DNA from: Aliirhizobium wenxiniae
GTDB lineage: Bacteria; Pseudomonadota; Alphaproteobacteria; Rhizobiales; Rhizobiaceae
Assembly (NCBI RefSeq): GCF_014201355.1
Contig: NZ_JACHEG010000002.1
Location: 930,001 to 994,000, forward strand
Length of the DNA: 64,000 nucleotides
Direction of reading: 5' to 3'
The notes under the pieces: model-generated
Seen by the model: the letters and a program-made list of their open reading frames with translations, nothing else
Databases searched by the model: none
Told to the model about the DNA's origin: nothing
Made by a program: the position numbers and the translations under genes
In this document: positions 49,488 through 57,619 of the stretch, piece after piece
Layout of the letters: the number at the start of each line of letters is the position of its first letter
Numbering within the stretch: the stretch's first letter is position 1

Positions 49488-50369
49488 TTAGCCCTGGAAG
49501 AGCGAAAGAATGTTCTGCGAAGAAGAGTTGGCGATCGACAGCGACTGGATCGCAAGCTGCTGCTGCGTCTGAAGCGCCGAAAGCTTGGCTGATTCTTCCT
49601 CCATGTCCGCGTCGACCAGTCGGCTTACACCGGTTTCGATTGCGTCCGACAGAGTGGCTGCATATTCATCCTGCAGATCGATACGGGTGATCAAAGCACC
49701 AAGGGCGGCGCCCGAATCCGTCAGGCTGGAAAGTGCGGCTTCGACCTGGTCGAGGAAGCCCTGAATATCGCCGGTCGTGGATGCCGAGGTCAGAGCGATG
49801 CTCATGACGCTACCGAGGATCCCGTCTTCGCCGACGCCGTTATTGATGGTGCCGAACATTGCGTAAGAGGCGACCTGGAACTCAGCGGTCGTAACCTTGA
49901 CCGTGCCGTCCTCATTCCGGATGAAGCCATCGACGACGACCGTGTTGGAGGCGTTGTCGGCTGCAACCATCCAGTTTTCACCGGAGAACGAAGCTGCCTG
50001 CGCAATCGCGCTCAACTGTTCCTGCAGCTTTGCCACTTCGAGCTGGATCTGGTCCTTGTCGGTGGATTCTTCCGTTGCGGTAACCAGCTTGGCCTTGATT
50101 TCGTCGACGACGTCGATGGCGCTTTCCATCGCAGCGTAGGCAGTATCGACCTTGGCGGCACCGACGCCAAGAGCGTCAGAAGCGGCGTTAATCGCCTTGT
50201 TGTCGGAGTTCATGGTCGTGGAGATCGACCAGTAGGCGACGTTATCAGCGGCTTCGCTGACGCGGTAACCGGAAGAGACGCGATCCTGGGTGTCTGCAAG
50301 GCTGCTGCCGATAGCACGAAGCGTCTGCAGTGCGGACATTGCGGAAGTATTTGTCAAAATGCTCGTCAT
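49488..50369 (-). CDS. Flagellin, third gene
   Basis: Filament subunit of 293 residues, close to the two genes to its right. N-terminal MTSILTNTSAMSALQTLRAIG, a central variable part (GFIRNEDGTVKVTTAEFQVA) and the conserved C-terminus SRLVDADMEEESAKLSALQT. Rhizobial filaments are built from several such flagellins. It is monocistronic, with the shared leader element upstream (50401-50443) and a 302-base gap before it. Confidence 0.94.
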   Translation of the reverse strand: MTSILTNTSAMSALQTLRAIGSSLADTQDRVSSGYRVSEAADNVAYWSISTTMNSDNKAINAASDALGVGAAKVDTAYAAMESAIDVVDEIKAKLVTATEESTDKDQIQLEVAKLQEQLSAIAQAASFSGENWMVAADNASNTVVVDGFIRNEDGTVKVTTAEFQVASYAMFGTINNGVGEDGILGSVMSIALTSASTTGDIQGFLDQVEAALSSLTDSGAALGALITRIDLQDEYAATLSDAIETGVSRLVDADMEEESAKLSALQTQQQLAIQSLSIANSSSQNILSLFQG

Positions 50370-50400
50370 CTCAAATTGCCCCTTGGCTCACGGTTTGGAG

Positions 50401-50443
50401 GGACATTCCGGCGTGGACCGGTAAACGCGATCAGCTTCATGCC
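50401..50443 (-). promoter_or_regulatory. Flagellin leader element, copy 3
   Basis: ggacattccgg ... ccgg ... gcttcatgcc on the plus strand, 32 bases upstream of the third flagellin ATG. The two ccgg tetramers can pair in the transcript. Confidence 0.7.
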
Positions 50444-50620
50444 TGGCCGGTGGACGTTGCGTGTTCGCTGCTGCCCGGCCCGCTGTTTCAATGACGAGGA
50501 GAAAAACCGATCAGGGTTAATGAAGAGTTAACGCGCGCTTGCGGTTGTTAACACGAATGAACAGAAAGATAACAGCCTCCGATTGAGGAAATACAAAATT
50601 AACAAATAAAAACAAGACGT

Positions 50621-50648
50621 AAAAAAGGGCCGCACCATGGTGCGACCC
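50621..50648 (-). terminator. Terminator of the second flagellin
   Basis: Stem gggccgcacc (50627-50636) and ggtgcgaccc (50639-50648) with one mismatch. Read leftward it is followed by TTTTTT, a good terminator for the flagellin that ends at 50672. Confidence 0.82.
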
Positions 50649-50671
50649 TGTTATCCGAGAGTGGATTTTTT

Positions 50672-51556
50672 TTAGCCGCGGAACAGCGTCATGATGTTCT
50701 GCGAAGAAGAGTTGGCGATCGACAGCGACTGGACGGCCAGCTGCTGCTGGGTCTGGAGTGCCGAAAGCTTTGCTGATTCTTCTTCCATGTCGGCGTCGAC
50801 GAGACGGCTTACGCCCGATTCGATAGCGTCGGAAAGGCTGGCTGCAAAGTTGTCCTGCAGGTCGATACGGGTGGTCAGAGCGCCGAGAGCAGCGCCGGCA
50901 TCCGTCAGGCTCGACAGAGCGGTTTCAACCGTGTTCATGAAGCCGTCGATGGCGCCCTGCGTGGAAGCAGAGGTCAGAGCGATGGTCATGACGGCGCCGA
51001 GAATACCGCCGGAACCGACGTCGCTGGCGAGCGTCGCGAACATTGCGTAGCTGGACAGGTTGAACTCAGCCGTGGTGATCTTGACCGAGCTGTTGTCTTC
51101 GCGGATGAAGCCGTCAACGACCGTGGCCGTCGTCGAAGTGTTGGAGCCGGAAATCTGCCAGTTTTCGCCGGAGAACGAAGCTGCCTGAGCAACGGCCGTC
51201 AGCTGCTGCTGAAGCTTTTCAACTTCCAGGTTGATCTGGTCCTTGTCGGTCGAGCTTTCAGAAGCGGTAACCAGCTTGGCCTTGATTTCGTTGACGATGT
51301 CGATGGCGCTTTCGGTTGCAGCGTAAGCGGTGTCGACCTTGGCAGCGCCGACGCCGAGTGCGTCCTTAGCGGCGTTGAGAGCCTTGTTATCCGAGTTCAT
51401 GGTCGTGGAGATCGACCAGTAGGCAACGTTGTCTTCAGCTGCGCCGACGCGATAACCGGACGAAACGCGATCCTGTGTGGAAGCGAGATCAGTGTTGATG
51501 TTCCGCAGCGTTGCGAGAGCAGACATGGCGGAGGTGTTGGTCAGAATGCTGGTCAT
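50672..51556 (-). CDS. flaB: Flagellin, second gene
   Basis: Filament subunit of 294 residues. The ATG at 51556 (MTSILTNTSAMSALATLRNI) matches its paralogues; the open frame to 51628 reads through the leader. D1 region VSSGYRVGAAEDNVAYWSIS and C-terminus SRLVDADMEEESAKLSALQT are conserved. A 195-base stretch (50870-51064) is almost identical to one in the first flagellin. It is monocistronic, with its own leader element and terminator. The symbol follows gene order in related species. Confidence 0.94.
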   Translation of the reverse strand: MTSILTNTSAMSALATLRNINTDLASTQDRVSSGYRVGAAEDNVAYWSISTTMNSDNKALNAAKDALGVGAAKVDTAYAATESAIDIVNEIKAKLVTASESSTDKDQINLEVEKLQQQLTAVAQAASFSGENWQISGSNTSTTATVVDGFIREDNSSVKITTAEFNLSSYAMFATLASDVGSGGILGAVMTIALTSASTQGAIDGFMNTVETALSSLTDAGAALGALTTRIDLQDNFAASLSDAIESGVSRLVDADMEEESAKLSALQTQQQLAVQSLSIANSSSQNIMTLFRG

Positions 51557-51588
51557 GAAAGTTGCCCCTTTGGCACTATGATTTGAAG

Positions 51589-51630
51589 GGACATTCCGGA
51601 TTTCGCCGGGAACGACAGTCAGCTTCATGC
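51589..51630 (-). promoter_or_regulatory. Flagellin leader element, copy 2
   Basis: ggacattccgg ... cgccggg ... gcttcatgc on the plus strand, 33 bases before the second flagellin ATG; ccgg tetramers flank a short loop. It lies inside the untranslated region if transcription begins further upstream. Confidence 0.7.
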
Positions 51631-51732
51631 TTGCCGGAAACCGTTAATTTCGGCCCGTCGTTTTGATGAGCCGAGTAGACACCGTTAAGGTTAATAAGTT
51701 CCAAACAAGAAAACAAAAAAACGCTATAATTT

Positions 51733-51775
51733 CATTTACTTCCCGTTAATTTTTAAGCATTTACTTCCTGTTAAT
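51733..51775 (-). promoter_or_regulatory. Pair of direct repeats upstream of the second flagellin
   Basis: catttacttcccgttaat (51733-51750) and catttacttcctgttaat (51758-51775) differ at one position and are spaced by 25 bases start to start. They lie about 180-220 bases before the ATG, in an AT-rich promoter-like stretch. Tandem direct repeats are the usual binding target of OmpR-type regulators, so Rem is a candidate ligand. Confidence 0.55.
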
Positions 51776-51823
51776 ATCTGCGATTGGCAGCGGCATTTTC
51801 GCTGGAATTCAAGGCGCCCAAAA

Positions 51824-51853
51824 CGAAAAAGGCCGCACCTGGAAGGTGCGGCC
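51824..51853 (-). terminator. Terminator of the first flagellin
   Basis: 10-bp stem ggccgcacct (51831-51840) and aggtgcggcc (51844-51853). Read leftward it is followed by TTTTT, a rho-independent terminator for the flagellin that ends at 51878. Its stem closely resembles that of the next flagellin's terminator. Confidence 0.87.
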
Positions 51854-51877
51854 CCAATTTCGGAACGATGCCAGTGA

Positions 51878-52759
51878 TTACTGGAACAGACGCAGGATGT
51901 TCTGGCCCGAGGAGTTGGCGATCGACAGCGACTGAACAGCGAGCTGCTGCTGGGTCTGGAGTGCCGAAAGCTTTGCGGATTCTTCTTCCATGTCGGCGTC
52001 GATGAGGCGGCTGACGCCCGAGTCGATTGCGTCGGAGATCTTGGAAGCGAATTCGTCCTGCAGGGTGATACGGGTGGTCAGCGCGCCGAGAGCAGCGCCG
52101 GCATCCGTCAGGCTCGACAGAGCGGTTTCAACCGTGGTCATGAAGCCGTCGATTGCGCCCTGCGTGGAAGCAGAGGTCAGAGCGATGGTCATGACAGCGC
52201 CCAGAATACCGCCGGAACCGACGTCGCTGGCGAGCGTCGAGAACATTGCGTAGCTGGACAGGTTGAAGTCGGCAGTGGTGATCTTGACCGTACCGCTGTC
52301 TTCGCGGACGAAGCCGTCGACAACCTTGGCGGTGGTCGAGGTGTTCGAGCCGGAAATCTGCCAGTTTTCGCCGTTGAACGAAGCGGCCTTACCGATTGCG
52401 GTCAGCTGTTCCTGAAGCTTTTCAACTTCCAGGTTGATCTGATCCTTGTCGGCAGAGCTTTCCGAAGCGGTAACCAGCTTGGCCTTGATTTCGTTGACGA
52501 CGTCAATGGCGCTTTCGGTTGCAGCGTAAGCGGTGTCGACCTTGGCAGCGCCGACGCCGAGAGCGTCCTGAGCAGCGCCGAGAGCCTTATTGTCCGACTT
52601 CATCGTGGTCGCGATGGACCAGTAGGAAACGCCGTCAGAAGCAGAGTTAACGCGCTCGCCAGTGGAGACGCTGTTCTGGGTCTTCTGCAGATCCTTGTTG
52701 ATGTTGCGGAGGGTTTCGAGAGCCGAAGTAGCGCCGGCGTTGAAGTTGATGCTAGACAT
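51878..52759 (-). CDS. flaA: Flagellin, first gene
   Basis: Filament subunit of 293 residues, probably the main one by analogy with related rhizobia. It starts MSSINFNAGATSALETLRNI at 52759, a different first 15 residues from the others; the upstream frame to 52786 is leader. D1 block STGERVNSASDGVSYWSIAT and C-terminal SRLIDADMEEESAKLSALQT. Leader element and terminator as in its paralogues. Divergent from the GT41 gene at 53148. Confidence 0.95.
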   Translation of the reverse strand: MSSINFNAGATSALETLRNINKDLQKTQNSVSTGERVNSASDGVSYWSIATTMKSDNKALGAAQDALGVGAAKVDTAYAATESAIDVVNEIKAKLVTASESSADKDQINLEVEKLQEQLTAIGKAASFNGENWQISGSNTSTTAKVVDGFVREDSGTVKITTADFNLSSYAMFSTLASDVGSGGILGAVMTIALTSASTQGAIDGFMTTVETALSSLTDAGAALGALTTRITLQDEFASKISDAIDSGVSRLIDADMEEESAKLSALQTQQQLAVQSLSIANSSGQNILRLFQ

Positions 52760-52793
52760 GAAGTGTCCCCTAAAGACTGAAAACAAACGGTGA

Positions 52794-52838
52794 GGACATG
52801 CCGGTTCTTAATCGGCTGCGACGGTCCGACATCATGCC
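52794..52838 (-). promoter_or_regulatory. Flagellin leader element, copy 1
   Basis: ggacatgccgg ... atcggctgcgac ... atcatgcc on the plus strand, 35 bases before the first flagellin ATG. It is the least symmetrical copy, but the two ends and the cgac block are kept. Confidence 0.68.
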
Positions 52839-53147
52839 ACTCGGTTCCGTTTATTCGTTTAGGACACCAACCCGTCGCAGGACCAAATTAGCCAGCCAAG
52901 AGTTGCCACAGTCTTAATTTTGGGGGTGAGTCGTCGTCAATTCGGACGCATAGTAAACAAACGGTTAACGCCCGGGGTGCTACGTTAAACATAATTTCCG
53001 CGAGCATTTTTCCGGCTCCGGCCAACCAACACCGGTTTCAAGCAAGCTTCGCCGGATAGCAAAGTCGGATCGATTTCTTGCGTTGCCCACAAGCAAGCCT
53101 CTGCAACCAACAGACGAACTTGGCCCGGCAACGAAAATACGGAGCAG
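52839..53147. other. Divergent promoter region, first flagellin and second GT41 gene
   Basis: 309 bases, AT-rich in parts with gttaac-type blocks near 52965-52992 (ggttaacg, cgttaaac). It must carry the promoters of both genes, so flagellin and glycosyltransferase could share control. Exact elements could not be fixed. Confidence 0.45.
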
Positions 53148-55076
53148 ATGTTGACCGAGATCAGCTACAAGGCCGCGTCCCAGCATTTCCGCAGCGGCGA
53201 CTACACCTCCTCGCTCGTCACCATCAACAGGCTGCTCGAAGTTCAAAAGGACGCCCGTACCTACACGCTGCTCGCCCGCACGCTGAAGCAGCTCGGTCAC
53301 AAGGCGGAAGCCGCCCAGTCCTTCCAGTTGGCTGCCGAGCTCGGGGGGCAACATGCCGACGACAATCTGATCGATGCCATCAAGCTCAATTTCGAAATCG
53401 GAGAGAAGGACAAGGCACTGGCTCTGGCCAATCGCATCCTTCCAAAGCTGACCCGCGACCCAGAACTGGCTTTCATCGTCGCGTCAACTCTGGTCGAGAG
53501 AGGTGAAGCTCGTGTCGCCCGCGTGTTCAAAACCTTGCTCATCAGGAGTAAGGAGCTGCCGCATATGCTGCTCGGCGCCCGGATTTCGCTGAACACCTGG
53601 GATATGTTCGATCCGTCCGACATCGAGACCGCCCGTGTACTGCTCAGCCGAATTCCGAACAGCCAGCCGGTGCGGCTGATGTATCTCACCTTCAGCCGCG
53701 AACACAGCAAGTACGACGCGATAGAGCGCCATCAGCCGATCATCGACGCTGCAATTGCGTCAGGCGAGACGGACTTCGTCAGGATGGACGGCACCTTCTT
53801 CAACCTTCACTGGACCGGCGATGAGCATCTGAACCAGCTAGCTCGCAGCAACACGCCGAGATTTTCCCCGGAGATGACCGCAATCCGGCATCAAATGCCT
53901 CATACGTGGGGTGACAAGATTCGTGTCGGTTATCTCTCCTCCGACCTTTTCGACAAACATGCCACGATGAAGCTTATCCGCCGGGTGTTCGAATTGCATG
54001 ACAGGGATCGCTTCGAAGTGACCCTCTTTTGCCATACCGATCCGAAGATGCTGGCGGCCAATGAGGCAAACCGCGAAGAGTGGGGCAATGTCGTCACCGT
54101 GCGCGATATCAGCGATGAGGAGATCGTGGCCGAAATCAGGTCCCGCAATATCGACATCCTCGTCGACCTCAAGGGCCATACGATCGGCACTCGCAATACG
54201 GTCTTCAACATGCAGGCCGCACCGATCCAGGTCGCATGGCTGGGCTTCCCAGGCTCCACCGTCAACGTCGATCTCGACTATGCCGTCGGCGACAAATACG
54301 TTTTGCCGGATAGTTCGAAACCGCACTATTACGAGAAGTTCTGCCGCCTGCCGGAAACCTATCAGCCGAACGATCCTGTCAACAGGCCGCTTGCCAAGCC
54401 TATGACGCGCAAGGAAGTGGGCCTTCCCGAAGACGCCTTCATCTATGGGTCGTTCAACGCGAACCGCAAGATTACGCCGCAGATGCTGGATATGTGGGCA
54501 GATATCGTCAAGTCCACGCCGAACGGCATTCTCTGGATCCTGACCAACAATGCCGAAAGCAGGATAAACATACAGAAGAAGCTCGTCGCCGCCGGTGTTC
54601 CCGCCAAGCGCATCTTCTTCATGACCAAGATGCAGTTCGAGCACCATCTCAACCGCATCCCGCTCGCTGACCTTGGCCTCGACACCTATCCCGTTAACGG
54701 CCACACGACGACTTCTGAGATGCTCTGGGCCGGTCTGCCGGTCCTGACCTACAAAGGCACTAATTTCGCCTCGCGCGTCAGCGAGAGTCTGCTGCATGCA
54801 ATCGGGCTGCCCGAACTGATTGCGGAAGACGAGAACGACTATGTGCGGCTGGCCGTCGAGTTCGGCAAAAATCCCGAACAGCTCAAGCCTCTGCGGCAGC
54901 GCCTGGAAGACAATCGCCTGAAAAGCCCGCTTTTCGACGACGAACGCTTCACCCTGCATCTCGAAACCGCTTACGAGACGATGGTAGAGCGCGCCAAAAA
55001 CGGCTTGAAGCCCGATCATATCGATGTTGCGTGCCTACCGGCACGTAGCGGGCCTTTCATGGAAAAGCCCGACTGA
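53148..55076 (+). CDS. TPR-containing GT41 (O-GlcNAc-transferase-like) glycosyltransferase next to flagellins
   Basis: 642-residue predicted cytoplasmic protein O-glycosyltransferase, paralogue of the gene at 16676. Residues 1 to about 110 are TPR-like helices (SGDYTSSLVTINRLLEVQ; TLLARTLKQLGHKAEAAQSF). The GT41 blocks are RVGYLSSDLFDKHATMK with the conserved His, DILVDLKGHTIGTRNTVF, YGSFNANRKITPQMLDMW, GLDTYPVNGHTTTSEMLWAG and FASRVSESLLHAIGLPELI. A ggag lies close before the ATG. Divergence from the main flagellin gene makes flagellin the likeliest acceptor. Confidence 0.9.
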   Translation: MLTEISYKAASQHFRSGDYTSSLVTINRLLEVQKDARTYTLLARTLKQLGHKAEAAQSFQLAAELGGQHADDNLIDAIKLNFEIGEKDKALALANRILPKLTRDPELAFIVASTLVERGEARVARVFKTLLIRSKELPHMLLGARISLNTWDMFDPSDIETARVLLSRIPNSQPVRLMYLTFSREHSKYDAIERHQPIIDAAIASGETDFVRMDGTFFNLHWTGDEHLNQLARSNTPRFSPEMTAIRHQMPHTWGDKIRVGYLSSDLFDKHATMKLIRRVFELHDRDRFEVTLFCHTDPKMLAANEANREEWGNVVTVRDISDEEIVAEIRSRNIDILVDLKGHTIGTRNTVFNMQAAPIQVAWLGFPGSTVNVDLDYAVGDKYVLPDSSKPHYYEKFCRLPETYQPNDPVNRPLAKPMTRKEVGLPEDAFIYGSFNANRKITPQMLDMWADIVKSTPNGILWILTNNAESRINIQKKLVAAGVPAKRIFFMTKMQFEHHLNRIPLADLGLDTYPVNGHTTTSEMLWAGLPVLTYKGTNFASRVSESLLHAIGLPELIAEDENDYVRLAVEFGKNPEQLKPLRQRLEDNRLKSPLFDDERFTLHLETAYETMVERAKNGLKPDHIDVACLPARSGPFMEKPD

Positions 55077-55459
55077 ACACAAACGCCAGGCACAGGCCTG
55101 GCCGGACGCGCATTGAACGTTGCGCCCGAAAGCCTCCAAGCATGATGCTGCTCTGAAGCACACCGTTCCCGACACGACGTTGTCCGGAACCGAACATCAT
55201 TGCCGAGATGCGTGCAAGACGCATCATGACAGCCCGGTATCTAACCTGATGGGAACTGGCGATCGAAAGCCGGCGCGATTTGTTGCGCCAAGATGGTCGC
55301 CCAAGCCTTGGAATGTCGAATTTCCTTTTAAATTCAACACTCCATTTCTACGCAAGCCTCATGCTCTAACTTCACTATCGAGCGATCCTCTGAAGTTTCA
55401 GGGATCTCGTGACGGCCCGAATACAACGTTAACCATAAAAACTGGCTAGACGGCTCATT
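55077..55459. other. Intergenic region after the GT41 gene
   Basis: 383 bases. A short GC-rich stem gccaggc/gcctggc (55085-55102) directly follows the GT41 gene, without a T-run. The rest may hold the promoter of the small gene at 55460; a stretch around 55318-55345 is AT-rich. No open frame with a ribosome site was found. Confidence 0.4.
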
Positions 55460-55921
55460 ATGAAAACATGCCCCTACTCCATCGAACGCGAAGAAATCCT
55501 TGCCAAGGCGATTGGCCCGTTGGCGGCCGAACTGAGGCTGCTGGACGCTGCCGATCTCATTTCGCTTCTTCGTTTCGAGTATCATAGCAGCATCGCTGAT
55601 CTCGTCGATTCTGCTGCCGAACTGTATTTTCATCCGGGGACGGTCCGCTTCGGCGTCGGAGGCGACTATGCTCTCGACTGGTCGACCTACCCGTCGATCA
55701 CGCTCGATCTGGAGATCAGCCCGCCGGGGATCACCATATACAGCCGATTGAAGCTGGAAGCCGACAAGGCCAGCATCTCGATCAACTACATCAACTTCCA
55801 CAGCCCGTCTGCCGATCCGAGGGAGAACACATCCATTCTGGCCGACAGCCTCAGGAAGGTGACTTTCCATACGACCAAGGCGCAGGCGGCTCTCGAGCTG
55901 AGCAGTCCGGCTCATCACTGA
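55460..55921 (+). CDS. Conserved-looking hypothetical protein, 153 residues
   Basis: I do not recognise it. It starts MKTCPYSIEREEILAKAIGP, has a helical first third and a beta-rich middle (TVRFGVGGDYALDWSTYPSI; PPGITIYSRLKLEADKASIS) and no signal or membrane segment. The codon use fits its neighbours and a terminator follows at 55982, so it is probably a real gene. Its position between the flagellin/GT41 block and fliP may be accidental. Confidence 0.6.
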   Translation: MKTCPYSIEREEILAKAIGPLAAELRLLDAADLISLLRFEYHSSIADLVDSAAELYFHPGTVRFGVGGDYALDWSTYPSITLDLEISPPGITIYSRLKLEADKASISINYINFHSPSADPRENTSILADSLRKVTFHTTKAQAALELSSPAHH

Positions 55922-56354
55922 ACAGACTATCCGTTCCCTTGCTGCGTGCGTCAGAGGGGAACCGAGCGAGTTATTCACCACTTGCCGCGCCTTGTGCGCG
56001 GCAATTTGCGTTTAAGAAGCCCCTCGCCCGGCCGACGGGCATTCCCAGTGCTGCCGCCTCGCATATTGCACACAGGCGAGATCGAGCCACGGGAGCGGAT
56101 GTGACGTGAAGGAGAGCCATCAACGCGCCCGCTCGTTGCTTGGCCTCACGGATATCCAGGGAGGGAAGCTAGGAATGCTATGGTGTGCCACGGCGCTGAG
56201 CGGAGGCGAGCGTAGGACAAAGCCACAGCCGGAACCGACAGGAGAGCCACGCTCGCAACGGAGGTCAGGAGACCTTCAGCATCAGACAGCTGCAGGCCTT
56301 AGCGCAACCCGGCAGGCGTGCCGGGCCGAGGGACAGGCGCACAATTTCGATTAT
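55922..56354. other. 433-base region without a clear gene, between the small gene and fliP
   Basis: Apart from the terminator at 55982 it holds no credible coding frame. The part at 56010-56340 is GC-rich and full of short inverted blocks (cccggcaggcgtgccggg near 56310), as a structured RNA or decayed gene would be. It lies downstream of the fliP operon. Its role is open. Confidence 0.35.
55982..56011 (+). terminator. Terminator of the 153-residue gene
   Basis: 9-bp stem ttgccgcgc (55982-55990) and gcgcggcaa (55996-56004), loop of 5, followed by tttgcgttt. It lies 60 bases after the stop at 55921. Confidence 0.75.
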
Positions 56355-57089
56355 TCAGGAGAACGATCTGACCAGAGAGCCGACAAGCAGGTTCCAGCCG
56401 TCTATAAGGACGAAAAACAGGATCTTGAACGGAAGGGAGATCGATGTCGGCGGAAGCATCATCATGCCCATGGCCATGGTGATCGTCGCGACAACCATAT
56501 CGATGACGAGGAAAGGCAGGACAATAAGGAAGCCGATCTCGAAGCCGCGACGGATTTCGGACAACATGAATGCCGGAACGAGCACGCGATAATAGGGCCT
56601 GTCGTTCTCCGAAGTCTGCTGACCGCGTTCAGTTGCGAGATCGACAAACAGGGCGAGATCCTTCGGCCGAGTGTTGGCGATCATGAAGCTTCGGAAAGGT
56701 TCGGCCGTACGCTCGATCGCCTGCGCTTCCGTTACCTGATTTTGCAACATGGGCTGGATGCCCTCGCGCCACGACTGCTCAAGGGTCGGAGACATGACGT
56801 AGAACGTCATGAACATCGCCATGCTAGTGAGGATCATGTTCGACGGCGTGGTGGCGAGGCCCATGCCGGTTCTCAAAATCGAGAAGGCGATGATGAAGCG
56901 CGGGAAGCTCGTCACCATGATCAGGATGCCTGGCGCTACAGACAGGACGGTCAGAAGGCCGAAGGTGCGAACGATCCAGGCAGCCGCAGAGCCGTCAACA
57001 GGAGCGTTGATCAAATCCTGCAACTGCTGCGCATGCGCAAGACCGGGCACCAAAGCCAATGTGGCAACGAAAATCGCGAGACGAATCAT
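56355..57089 (-). CDS. fliP: Flagellar export gate protein FliP
   Basis: Core membrane subunit of the type III export gate. The 244 residues start with a signal peptide (IFVATLALVPGLAHAQQ), as is usual for FliP, then four membrane segments including LLTVLSVAPGILIMVTSFPR and the FliP signature around VLVPAFMLSEIRRGFEIGF. Last of the flgB-fliP operon; overlaps fliL by 4 bases. Confidence 0.95.
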   Translation of the reverse strand: MIRLAIFVATLALVPGLAHAQQLQDLINAPVDGSAAAWIVRTFGLLTVLSVAPGILIMVTSFPRFIIAFSILRTGMGLATTPSNMILTSMAMFMTFYVMSPTLEQSWREGIQPMLQNQVTEAQAIERTAEPFRSFMIANTRPKDLALFVDLATERGQQTSENDRPYYRVLVPAFMLSEIRRGFEIGFLIVLPFLVIDMVVATITMAMGMMMLPPTSISLPFKILFFVLIDGWNLLVGSLVRSFS

Positions 57090-57586
57090 TCGACAACAAA
57101 AGTCCTAATCAGGACCTTTGTTACACGCCCTTGGGAACGCAGGCTAGCGATCTCCTCGAGGTCGCCCTTCAAATATGTGAATCCACGCGGCCCCTGCAAC
57201 TGCTGCAGCGACAGCGTTCGCAGATAGGTCATGATGTTCTGGTTCACAGTTTCGGCCAGCGCCGGGTCCGGCGGGCCGTCAAATACCAAGCCCACCTGCA
57301 GCCGGATGAGATTTTCCGCCGGATAGCCGATATTCGTCAATATCGGTGCCAGTTCCAGCATATTGGGAAGGGCCGGCGCGGCCTTTTCGCCCTCGCCTTT
57401 CTTCTCGCCCTCGGCAGCAGGGGTGCTTGTCGCTTCCTCCACCGGTTTTGGCGCCGGTGCAATCAGCTTTCCCGTCAGCCAGCCGCCGCCGCCGCCCACC
57501 AGGGACAACAGCACCACGGCGCCGATCATCGGGATAAGTGCGTTCTTCTTCTTCGGGACGCTATCGTCCTCAGCCGTGATAGCCAT
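57086..57586 (-). CDS. fliL: Flagellar basal-body associated protein FliL
   Basis: Single-pass inner-membrane protein that surrounds and supports the stator. The 166 residues have a short cytoplasmic start, a membrane segment (ALIPMIGAVVLLSLVGGGGGW), an acidic Lys/Glu-rich linker and the FliL periplasmic domain ending VTKVLIRTFVVE. It follows flgH by 33 bases and overlaps fliP by 4. Confidence 0.92.
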   Translation of the reverse strand: MAITAEDDSVPKKKNALIPMIGAVVLLSLVGGGGGWLTGKLIAPAPKPVEEATSTPAAEGEKKGEGEKAAPALPNMLELAPILTNIGYPAENLIRLQVGLVFDGPPDPALAETVNQNIMTYLRTLSLQQLQGPRGFTYLKGDLEEIASLRSQGRVTKVLIRTFVVE

Positions 57587-57619
57587 GTGGTTTCACTCCT
57601 CGGCAAAGACCCGGACGCC

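Noticed and set aside
56106-57227. 373-codon plus-strand frame covering fliP and part of fliL
   Set aside because: It overlaps fliP entirely in antisense and its unique first part has no family resemblance; not accepted as a gene.
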